Shown here one piece after another: positions 1-6,723 of a stretch of 17,499 bases of DNA. This DNA is from Treponema sp. UBA4326 (lineage in GTDB: Bacteria; Spirochaetota; Spirochaetia; Treponematales; Treponemataceae). The stretch is taken from assembly GCA_002393835.1 (NCBI GenBank), contig DGTW01000124.1, forward strand, positions 1-17,499, read 5' to 3'. Positions within the stretch are counted from its first letter, which is position 1, and each line of letters starts with the position of its first letter. The translations under genes and the position numbers were made by a program. The notes beneath the pieces were generated by a model. The model was not told the origin of the DNA. It ran no database searches and saw only the letters and a program-made list of their open reading frames with translations.

Positions 1-24
1 GATTGCATCTGCCATTTCTGACAT
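1..24 (-). CDS. nusA: Transcription elongation/termination factor NusA, first 8 codons only
   Basis: Only the N-terminus (MSEMADAI) is inside the window; the gene runs off the left edge. The ATG is at 22-24 on the minus strand, with AGGAGA (31-36) at good spacing. The start resembles spirochaete NusA N-termini, and rimP-nusA is a very widely conserved gene order, so the identity rests mainly on position behind rimP. The rimP stop lies about 25 bases upstream, so the two are almost certainly cotranscribed. Too short to be proven from sequence alone. Confidence 0.6.
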
Positions 25-48
25 ACCAGTTCTCCTATTCTTATAAAA

Positions 49-522
49 TTATAAGTGAATGAATTTTGCCTTAGCTATATTTTCAAAAGAAAGCGTCTTT
101 TCTTGTGTAGAGCCGTCTTCTTTTGTCTCTTCCAGTGTAACAGTCTTGTCGTCGGCAGCCTTTAAGATACCGCCAACCCAATCCGTAACAGTCTTGTCGT
201 AAACCCGGATTTCCCGCCCGATAAAGAGCGAGAACTCAGCCGCATTTTTGATGTTTCTTTCCATTCCCGGCGATGTCAGCTCCATGTAGGTGTTGTCGGT
301 TCCCAGCATTTCTTCCAGAGCAGGAAGGAGAACCTTGTGAACCCGGGAACAGTCGTTTACGCCAATATTGACGCTCGAATCCTTGCCTGTGATAGTGGCA
401 AGAATTTGCGTTACGCCGTTCTGGGGGGAGATTTTAAGCTCAACAAGATGGAAGCCAAGCTCACTTACGATTTTCTCACATTCGGTGTAATGCGGATAAG
501 AATCCAAAGCTATATATTCCAT
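49..522 (-). CDS. rimP: Ribosome maturation factor RimP
   Basis: A 157-residue protein of normal RimP (DUF150) length, which assists maturation of the 30S ribosomal subunit. The N-terminal alpha/beta domain carries GFHLVELKISPQ and ends with the family hallmark MELTSPGMERNIKNAAEF (near residues 80-97; compare SSPGLxRPLxxxxDF). The C-terminal SH3-like barrel follows (FIGREIRVYDK). I place the start at the ATG 520-522 because a purine-rich AGGGGGG (528-534) lies 5 bases upstream and MEYIALDSYP fits the family. An in-frame ATG at 570 would add 16 residues, but it lacks a ribosome-binding site and sits inside a leader hairpin. It is followed by nusA. A strong promoter (600-628) and a terminator-like hairpin precede it, so expression may be attenuated. 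Confidence 0.93.
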   Translation of the reverse strand: MEYIALDSYPHYTECEKIVSELGFHLVELKISPQNGVTQILATITGKDSSVNIGVNDCSRVHKVLLPALEEMLGTDNTYMELTSPGMERNIKNAAEFSLFIGREIRVYDKTVTDWVGGILKAADDKTVTLEETKEDGSTQEKTLSFENIAKAKFIHL

Positions 523-542
523 GAGCACCCCCCTACAATAAA

Positions 543-571
543 AATGGACTCGCTTTAATTTCGAGTCCATT
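543..571 (-). terminator. Terminator-like hairpin in the rimP-nusA leader (candidate attenuator)
   Basis: A perfect 10-bp stem (arms 543-552 and 562-571, core ATGGACTCG/CGAGTCCAT) with a 9-base loop. Read on the minus strand it is followed at once by five U residues and AUU, the form of a Rho-independent terminator. It lies between the predicted transcription start (about 593) and the rimP ribosome-binding site (528-534). There is no gene immediately upstream on this strand for it to terminate. A premature terminator that controls rimP-nusA is therefore the natural reading, but I found no obvious alternative antiterminator pairing. Confidence 0.6.
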
Positions 572-599
572 AAAATATTACTATTAAAATGTTATCTTC

Positions 600-628
600 A
601 CTATAACGAATCAAAAGGGAAGTGTCAA
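600..628 (-). promoter_or_regulatory. Sigma70-type promoter for rimP-nusA
   Basis: On the minus strand the -35 box is TTGACA (623-628, a perfect match), the spacer is exactly 17 bases, and the -10 box is TATAGT (600-605, 5 of 6). The predicted start near 593 gives a leader of about 70 bases that contains the hairpin at 543-571. Confidence 0.82.
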
Positions 629-638
629 CAGGGCCCTG
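629..638. promoter_or_regulatory. Palindrome CAGGGCCCTG between divergent promoters
   Basis: A perfect 10-bp palindrome that abuts the rimP -35 box (623-628) and ends 5 bases before the -35 box of the methyltransferase promoter (644-649). The position is suitable for an operator acting on both promoters, but no regulator is identified and chance is possible. Confidence 0.3.
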
Positions 639-643
639 AAAAT

Positions 644-672
644 ATGACAAATTCAGATTTCTTTGCTATACT
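644..672 (+). promoter_or_regulatory. Sigma70-type promoter for the methyltransferase-symporter pair
   Basis: The -35 box is ATGACA (644-649, 5 of 6), the spacer is 17 bases, and the -10 box is TATACT (667-672, 5 of 6). Only six bases separate the -10 box from the ATG at 679, so the expected transcription start falls on the start codon itself, predicting a leaderless mRNA. Confidence 0.7.
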
Positions 673-678
673 GAAGCC

Positions 679-1386
679 ATGGAAAGTGCACTTTATCTTA
701 TTCCCTGTCCCATGGGAGAAACGGCCAAGGAGCAGGTTCTTCCTTCATACAACACGCAAATAGTAAAAAATATCCGTCACTTTATAGTGGAAAGCCGGAA
801 AGCAGCGGTTCGATTTCTGGTTTCACTTGACAAGACATTTCCGATTGATGACTGCACCTTTACAGAGCTAAGCGAGCACACCGACCAAAAGGCAGACCTT
901 TCAAAACTCCTCCTGCCACTGGAAAAAGGAGAAAGCATGGGCGTTATTTCTGATGCGGGCTGTCCCTGCATCGGAGACCCGGGAAGCCGGGCGGTAGAAA
1001 TCGCACAAAAGAAAAATCTCAGGGTAATTCCTCTTGTGGGGCCAAACTCAATGATAATGGCCATAATGGCATCTGGCTTTAACGGCCAGAATTTTGCCTT
1101 CAACGGTTATCTTCCTGTTAAAAACGGCGAAAGGGAAGGCAAAATCAAGCAACTGGAAAATAAAGTCTACAAGGAAGACCAGACCCAGCTATTCATCGAG
1201 ACACCTTACCGCAACCAGAAAATGCTGGAAGCAATTCTAAAAACATGCAGGCCCGAGACAAAGCTCTGCCTGGCCGCAGGCATAACCACAAGTGAAGAAT
1301 TTATAAAGACAAAGACTATCGCAGCCTGGAAAAAAGAAAAAATCGAGCTAAAAAAAATCCCAATGATTTTTCTGATATACAAATAG
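679..1386 (+). CDS. SAM-dependent methyltransferase, RsmI/tetrapyrrole-methylase family
   Basis: A 235-residue protein of the tetrapyrrole (corrin/porphyrin) methylase fold, in the branch related to 16S rRNA 2'-O-methyltransferase RsmI. Family blocks visible: N-terminal LYLIPCPMGET, the glycine-rich GVISDAGCPCIGDPG (near residues 90-104), VIPLVGPNSMIMAIMASGFNGQ (near 115-136), and FIETPYRNQKM (near 173-183). The C-terminus IFLIYK is also typical of this subgroup. Length and blocks resemble a form common in Bacteroidetes more than classical RsmI (about 280 residues), so the rRNA target is inferred, not shown. The ATG at 679 gives the family N-terminus but has no ribosome-binding site and lies at the predicted transcription start. 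The stop is TAG. The next gene begins 19 bases later and is probably cotranscribed. Confidence 0.88.
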   Translation: MESALYLIPCPMGETAKEQVLPSYNTQIVKNIRHFIVESRKAAVRFLVSLDKTFPIDDCTFTELSEHTDQKADLSKLLLPLEKGESMGVISDAGCPCIGDPGSRAVEIAQKKNLRVIPLVGPNSMIMAIMASGFNGQNFAFNGYLPVKNGEREGKIKQLENKVYKEDQTQLFIETPYRNQKMLEAILKTCRPETKLCLAAGITTSEEFIKTKTIAAWKKEKIELKKIPMIFLIYK

Positions 1387-1405
1387 CATAAAAAGGAGAT
1401 ATATT

Positions 1406-3076
1406 TTGCAGCAGCTTGAATTTAAAACAGAAGCCTCCATGGACAATCTGCCAGTCATGGTGGATTTCATACGAGAAAAGCTCCTGAACTTTCGCATTAA
1501 AAAAAATCAGGTCATAAAGACCGTTCTTTTGGCTGAAGACATGCTTGTCCAGCTGATTGAGCACCGTGCAGATGAAAAATCACAGGTAATCATCAGCCTC
1601 AGGCACTTTTTGGGCAAAGGCTCACTGGTAATCAAGTGCCGCGGCTCGGCCTTTGAGCTTGAAGACACTGACATGGGGCTTAAGGAGCTTTTGAACTGTC
1701 CTTCAGATAATGATGAAGATGCGGTGGTCAGAAGCATCGTGCGCAAAAACCTCCAGCTGACTCTCTCTATGGAGCATGTCAGGACTTCCAATGTCATAAA
1801 AATCACTTTTGACAGCTCAAAGTATCAGCAGCTTATAGTGACTTTTTCTGCAATGGGACTGGGACTGTTGACAGGTTTCATTCTAAAAGAGACTCTTGGA
1901 AGCTCTGCTTGTGAATATATTTCAGAAAATGTTTTCTCAACCATCTCAACTATGTTTTTGAACGCAATAAAGATGATTGTCGGCCCACTTATCTTTTTTT
2001 CTGTTGCTTCAAGCGTTGCGGGCATGGGCGACATAAAGTCTTTGGGTCGTCTGGGAGCAAAAGTCTTTTTGATGTACCTTTTTACTTCAATTCTGGCCAT
2101 TCTGCTTGCATACGGAATATTTAATATTTTTCCAATGGGAAATAATTCGCTCGCAGATTTATTTGAAGAGTCTTCGGCAGAAGCAGCTTTTCTTCCTTCC
2201 GCCATGCCAATTTCCATGTGGAAGGTCATTCAGGATATTGTTCCGTCAAATTTCTTAGGAGCCTTTACAAGCTCAAACATGCTGCAGCTTCTTTTTCTGG
2301 CTTTTCTTCTAGGAATTATTTCCACTGTAATCGGAGATGCTTCCCAGAAAATCAAGGGAGGTCTAGACATAGCGAACATCGTCTTTACAAAAATAGCCGC
2401 CGTTATAATGAAGACAGTTCCACTTGCTATTTTTTCATCTATGGCAAAGCTGATGCTGAACCTCAATCCTTCTGCTTTTACAGCCATGCTTCAATGGATA
2501 GCTCTGAATTACATCAGTTTTATCAGTCTGGCTATCATGTACGGGCTGCTAATTCTATTTCTGGCTCACAAAAATCCGTTTATCTTCTATAAAAAATACT
2601 TTGAGCCTGTAACGACTGCGATTGCCTTTAACGCCAGTGCCGCGGCTCTTCCATCGGCATTAAAAGCCTGCCGTGACAAGTTGGGGATTTCTTCAAAAGT
2701 CTACTCTTTTTCAATTCCGCTGGGAAACACAATAAACATGGACGGTTGCTGCGCCATGATGCTTTTGACCGTCCTCTTTTTTGCAAAGTCATTCGGAATA
2801 GAAATAAGCCCGGGCATTCTTTGTTCCATGATGATTTCGATATACCTTCTTTCTGTAGGCTCACCTGGCGTTCCCATGGGAGCTCTTGTCTGCGTATCAC
2901 TGCTTATGACTCAGGCAGGAATTCCAAAGGAAGCGCTGGGACTTGTCATAGGTCTCTACCCTATCGTCGCCATGTTTATGACTGGAACAAATGTGCTTGG
3001 CGACGGAGCAGTTACACTGATTGTAGCAAACAGCGAAAAGCTGGTTGACGAAAAGATTTATAACGGAAATGTATAA
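1406..3076 (+). CDS. Dicarboxylate/amino-acid:cation symporter (DAACS/SLC1 family) with N-terminal HATPase-like domain
   Basis: A 556-residue protein starting at TTG (1406), with AAGGAGA (1393-1399) upstream. Residues about 1-138 are soluble. They look like an RsbW-type anti-sigma/HATPase_c domain: the segment AEDMLVQLIEHR (43-54) keeps the ExxxNxxxH spacing of the N-box, but with D45, Q49, H53. No clear ATP-lid glycine motif is seen, so ATP binding is doubtful. From about residue 141 a complete DAACS transporter follows: the first-hairpin region (NASAAALPSA, 409-418), NMDGCC (444-449; compare NMDGT), the second hairpin SPGVPMG (486-492), and TGTNVLGDGAV (526-536; compare RTxxNVxGD). It should couple inward solute transport to Na+ or H+ across the inner membrane. 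By position against GltPh, R397 is Met525 and D394 is Ala522, so aspartate or glutamate is an unlikely substrate. It follows the methyltransferase closely, and its stop is 5 bases from the convergent ankyrin gene's stop. Confidence 0.88.
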   Translation: MQQLEFKTEASMDNLPVMVDFIREKLLNFRIKKNQVIKTVLLAEDMLVQLIEHRADEKSQVIISLRHFLGKGSLVIKCRGSAFELEDTDMGLKELLNCPSDNDEDAVVRSIVRKNLQLTLSMEHVRTSNVIKITFDSSKYQQLIVTFSAMGLGLLTGFILKETLGSSACEYISENVFSTISTMFLNAIKMIVGPLIFFSVASSVAGMGDIKSLGRLGAKVFLMYLFTSILAILLAYGIFNIFPMGNNSLADLFEESSAEAAFLPSAMPISMWKVIQDIVPSNFLGAFTSSNMLQLLFLAFLLGIISTVIGDASQKIKGGLDIANIVFTKIAAVIMKTVPLAIFSSMAKLMLNLNPSAFTAMLQWIALNYISFISLAIMYGLLILFLAHKNPFIFYKKYFEPVTTAIAFNASAAALPSALKACRDKLGISSKVYSFSIPLGNTINMDGCCAMMLLTVLFFAKSFGIEISPGILCSMMISIYLLSVGSPGVPMGALVCVSLLMTQAGIPKEALGLVIGLYPIVAMFMTGTNVLGDGAVTLIVANSEKLVDEKIYNGNV

Positions 3077-3081
3077 AAGCC

Positions 3082-5880
3082 TTACCTGAGGATTTCCGCA
3101 ATGTCTTTTCTGCCCCATCGCTCGGCCATTTGGGCAGGTGTCTCTCCAGAGATGTTGCGGACGCTCTTGTCCAATTTTAGGGAAACAAGATGCTCCACGA
3201 TTTCCTTGTCAGCAAACCTTGCGGCATAGTGGAGGATTCCGTCTCCCTGACGGTCGCTCCTGGTAGCGTTGTATTTTGCTATTGCATCCAAAAGCTCCAG
3301 ATTTTTTGTCTTGAAAACAGCCGTAAGGGCATTCTCGCCGCTTGTCGTTGAGAGATACGGATCTGCACCATATTCAAGTAGAACCAGAGCCTGATTTTTC
3401 TCATTATTGGCCACGGCTTCGTTAAGGGGCGTAAGTCCCTGTCCGTTTCTCTGGCTTGCCGGATAACCGATGTTCAAAAGCTGCATCAACGTTTTCTGGC
3501 TGGCATGTTTTTGTACGGCAATATGAATCGGCGTGTTGCCGTCTGAGTCAGAAATAGTCGTGTCGTTTCCAAGAACGGCCTGGATTACGCTAATTTCAGC
3601 TCCGAGCACCAGGGAGAAAGGCGTTTCTCCTGCAGCATCCCTGGAAAGAGGATTTCCACCGGCCTTTCTAATCATGTTTATGATTCCAATGTTGCCCGTA
3701 ATGGCCGCCTCGTGGTAAGCGTTCTGTCCGCTCATCTCCTGAACCTGAACATTAGCCTTGTACTGAAGGAGCAGCCGGACCATATCCTCATTGGAACTTG
3801 AAATTGCGTCCATGAGCACCGTACGGCCCGTGGCATCAGTAGCGTTTATGTCAGCGCCGCTACGAATCAAGAGGATGGCCATGTCTTTTTTGGCAGACCG
3901 GCAGGCATCGCTAAGGGCTGTTTTTCCGCTGAGATTCTGGGCATCGACATCAACGCCAAGGGCAACAAGTGTCTTTGCATTGTTGAAGCCGTTCCATTTT
4001 ACAGCGGCATGAAGGGGGGTATTTCCCAAATTGTCCCTGCCCAGCTTGTTTCGTGAGTCTATCACGAGACCATTTGAGACAAGCACATTTATTGTGGAAG
4101 GTGAGTCATCCCCGCCCCTTACGGCAGAATAAATTGCGCTCTCACCGTTCCCGTTCACGGCATCAACTTTTGCCCCCTTCTGAATCAAGGCAATGATTGC
4201 TTCGTTCAGATGCCATTCTGCGGCATAATGAAGGGGCGTGTTTCCGCTTCCATCAGTGGAATTCAAGGTTTTTGAGGTAATGAGCCAGTCCTGAACCTCG
4301 CCCCCCTGAGTCAAGGCAAGGCGTAAGGGAGAGTCGTTCTGGGTATTTGTGGCAAAAATATCAGCGTTCTTTTCGAGGAGAAGGTCTCCTGCATCCCGCC
4401 TGTTTTTCTGCACAGTAACGAAGAGAACAGAGTCGCCGTTCTTGTTTCTGGCATTAACATCTGAACCTGCATCCACCAGATAGCGGATATAATCCAGGGG
4501 AGCGTCTTTTTCGATTGCGATATGAAGAGCCGTGTTTCCGCTGGAATCTGTCGCCGCGATGTTTGAGCCTGTAATGAGAGTCTCAAGCATTTTTCTTGAG
4601 TCAGATTCCAGGGCTTTTGTGAGAGGTGTGTTTCCCTTCATGTCCTCGGCATAAATGTCGGCTCCGCTCTTGGAATAGAATTTCACCTGCTCAGGATGCA
4701 TTGTTTCGATTGCAAGGGCCAGCGGAGTCACGCCTTCCTTATTTCTTTCGTTTACTGAGGCTCCGTTGCTGACCAAAAGGGAAAGAGTGTTCACGGGAAC
4801 ATTTGCCATGGTCGCCACATGGAGAACAGTATCGCCGTACATATCCTTCTGATTGACATTAGCCTTGTGCACCAAAAGCAGGGGGTACATGTTCTGCTGG
4901 GCAGCAGAAGGAATAATCAGGAGAATCGGAGTCTTTCCGATTGAGTCCATTGCGTTTACATTGGCTCCGCTGGCTAAGAGAAGGCGGGCAATATCAACCC
5001 GGCCATAGCGAACGGCCTCGTGAAGAGGCGTGGCACCGCTTATGTCCTGAGCAGAAAGTATGTCCGCAATACGCACAGCCGTATGCTCTTTCAGAATGTA
5101 ATCCACGATGCCGGTATGTCCGTCTATCGTAGCGATATGAAGGGGAGTCTGGCCGTCATTGAAACGAAGAATCATGTTGTGGGTACGCACGGCATCCTCA
5201 AAATAAGCAAAATCCCCCCTTACAGGCGTGGCACCGGCAAGAAGAAGTCGGGCGGCGATTCTTATTGAAGCTGAGTTTTCAGCACTCTTAAAGGCAAGAT
5301 CCAGCGGCGTAAATCCGTAATTGTCCCTGACTGAAAGGGGAACTCCAACCTGAATACAGCGGTCTATGGCCAGTTCGTCCCGGGTCTTTACGAAATAATG
5401 AACGATTGACTCGCCGTCAACATCCCGAATTTTTCCTGTCTGAGAGGTAATCATTGCATCATACCATTCCTCACCCTTGGCAAGGGCAAGCTCCAGGGCT
5501 GTGTTTTCCTCGGCATCTTTGGCAAAAATATCACCGTGAACGATAGCCAGAACTTTTGCGGCATCAATGGCATCATTTTTGATTGCAACATGAAGGGCAG
5601 TGTCTCCCTCCTTGTTCTGAACCTCAGTGTCTGCTCCTTTAATGATGAGAAAGCTGACCAAATCAGCCTCATTTACCCGGGCTGCAACATGGAGGGCTGT
5701 GTCTCCGTTCTCATCACAAGCATTTATGTCAGTCTTTGTCTTAAAAATTTCCTTTGCCTCATCATATCGTCCCTGCATGATAAGCTCCTGAATGGAAGGC
5801 TGCCTGATTACAGTGGCACAAGCCGAAACAAAAATAAGCGCGGCGCAAACAGAGGCGATTTTTACAAAGTTCTTTCTCAT
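3082..5880 (-). CDS. Large ankyrin-repeat lipoprotein
   Basis: A 932-residue protein. MRKNFVKIASVCAALIFVSAC is a lipoprotein signal peptide with lipobox VSAC (Cys21), so the mature protein should be membrane-anchored in the envelope. The remainder is almost wholly ankyrin repeats, roughly 25-28 units of about 33 residues with the usual G-x-TPLHxA pattern (GDTALHVAAR, GNTPLHYAAEW, GATPLHEAVRYG, GRTVLMDA). Such arrays are protein-binding scaffolds; the partner is unknown. Some units are shortened and recur about every 97-100 residues, giving a three-ankyrin higher-order period. I start at the ATG 5878-5880 because it yields the signal peptide and has GGAG (5891-5894) upstream; the longer in-frame form to 5952 would bury the signal peptide. 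It is monocistronic, convergent with the symporter and divergent from the BI-1 gene. Confidence 0.9.
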   Translation of the reverse strand: MRKNFVKIASVCAALIFVSACATVIRQPSIQELIMQGRYDEAKEIFKTKTDINACDENGDTALHVAARVNEADLVSFLIIKGADTEVQNKEGDTALHVAIKNDAIDAAKVLAIVHGDIFAKDAEENTALELALAKGEEWYDAMITSQTGKIRDVDGESIVHYFVKTRDELAIDRCIQVGVPLSVRDNYGFTPLDLAFKSAENSASIRIAARLLLAGATPVRGDFAYFEDAVRTHNMILRFNDGQTPLHIATIDGHTGIVDYILKEHTAVRIADILSAQDISGATPLHEAVRYGRVDIARLLLASGANVNAMDSIGKTPILLIIPSAAQQNMYPLLLVHKANVNQKDMYGDTVLHVATMANVPVNTLSLLVSNGASVNERNKEGVTPLALAIETMHPEQVKFYSKSGADIYAEDMKGNTPLTKALESDSRKMLETLITGSNIAATDSSGNTALHIAIEKDAPLDYIRYLVDAGSDVNARNKNGDSVLFVTVQKNRRDAGDLLLEKNADIFATNTQNDSPLRLALTQGGEVQDWLITSKTLNSTDGSGNTPLHYAAEWHLNEAIIALIQKGAKVDAVNGNGESAIYSAVRGGDDSPSTINVLVSNGLVIDSRNKLGRDNLGNTPLHAAVKWNGFNNAKTLVALGVDVDAQNLSGKTALSDACRSAKKDMAILLIRSGADINATDATGRTVLMDAISSSNEDMVRLLLQYKANVQVQEMSGQNAYHEAAITGNIGIINMIRKAGGNPLSRDAAGETPFSLVLGAEISVIQAVLGNDTTISDSDGNTPIHIAVQKHASQKTLMQLLNIGYPASQRNGQGLTPLNEAVANNEKNQALVLLEYGADPYLSTTSGENALTAVFKTKNLELLDAIAKYNATRSDRQGDGILHYAARFADKEIVEHLVSLKLDKSVRNISGETPAQMAERWGRKDIAEILR

Positions 5881-5985
5881 AATCGTTTTTCTCCAAAAAA
5901 ACTTGTTCTTCTTTATGAATATCGGAATTTTTCTATATGGATTTAACCACAATTTTGCTGTAAAATAATGAAAGGAGGATTCTAA

Positions 5986-6711
5986 ATGACACGCACAATA
6001 TCACTTGCAGAATCAGAAAAATCAAAATTCATCACGAAAACATATCTTTGGATGGGAATAGCCCTTCTTGTAAGCGCAATATCGGCCTTTTTCACGGCAA
6101 ACAGCATTTTCAGCGAAACCGGACTGACTTCTTTCGGTCAATTTCTCTACGGAAACAGCATGATGGGCTTCTGGATTTTCGCCATCGCAGAAATAGTCAT
6201 CGTCATCGCCCTTTCGTCAATGATTCGAAAAATTTCCCTGCAAACGGCAATTCTTGGCTTTATTGCCTACTCAGTCATCAATGGAATCACGCTTTCTTCT
6301 ATCTTTTTAGTATATAAGATTGAGTCAATAGCAGCCGCTTTTGCGGGAACAAGCCTCATGTTCTTTGTCATGGCTTTCTACGGTGCCACAACAAAGAAAA
6401 ATCTGGCAACCTTCGGACGCTACCTGATGATGGCTCTCGTTGGCATAATTCTCGTTTCAATAGTAGAATTTCTAATGGCCGCCTTTTTTAAGCTCAACAC
6501 AAGCGCCCTTGACTTTCTGATTGCAATAGCAAGCGTAGTAATCTTTACAGGCCTTACTGCCTACGATTCTCAGAAAATCGTAAAAGTCGCCGAGCACTCA
6601 AACGGAAGCGAAGATTATCAGAAAGTTTCAGTCATGGCGGCCCTTGAGCTTTACCTGGACTTCATAAATCTTTTCCTCACGCTTCTTCGTATTTTTGGCA
6701 AGCGAAAGTAA
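5986..6711 (+). CDS. Bax inhibitor-1/YccA (TMBIM) family membrane protein
   Basis: A 241-residue integral membrane protein with seven predicted hydrophobic helices, roughly at residues 20-40, 59-79, 85-110, 114-133, 141-166, 174-192 and 216-237. Family signatures: NGITLSSIF (near 99-107), FTGLTAYDSQKI (187-198), and the C-terminal ALELYLDFINLFLTLLRI (219-236) followed by a basic end. Asp193 and Asp225 probably correspond to the paired aspartates that gate the bacterial homologue YetJ, a pH-sensitive calcium leak; in bacteria other family members (YccA) interact with the FtsH protease. Which role applies here cannot be told. AAGGAGG (5972-5978) lies 7 bases before the ATG. The ABC exporter gene begins 12 bases after its stop, suggesting cotranscription. 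Confidence 0.92.
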   Translation: MTRTISLAESEKSKFITKTYLWMGIALLVSAISAFFTANSIFSETGLTSFGQFLYGNSMMGFWIFAIAEIVIVIALSSMIRKISLQTAILGFIAYSVINGITLSSIFLVYKIESIAAAFAGTSLMFFVMAFYGATTKKNLATFGRYLMMALVGIILVSIVEFLMAAFFKLNTSALDFLIAIASVVIFTGLTAYDSQKIVKVAEHSNGSEDYQKVSVMAALELYLDFINLFLTLLRIFGKRK

Positions 6712-6723
6712 CAAATCATTCAC

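Noticed and set aside
523..570. Longer rimP start at ATG 570 adding 16 residues
   Set aside because: The ATG lies in a hairpin arm with no ribosome-binding site; the start at 522 has a purine-rich site and the family N-terminus.
777..1103. Antisense and out-of-frame open frames, for example 777-1103 minus and the many within the ankyrin gene
   Set aside because: They overlap well-supported genes, have no ribosome-binding sites or family features, and look like shadows of biased codon use.
5881..5952. Longer ankyrin-gene start at 5952
   Set aside because: It would place 24 extra residues, many of them charged, before a clear lipoprotein signal peptide; the ATG at 5880 has GGAG upstream.
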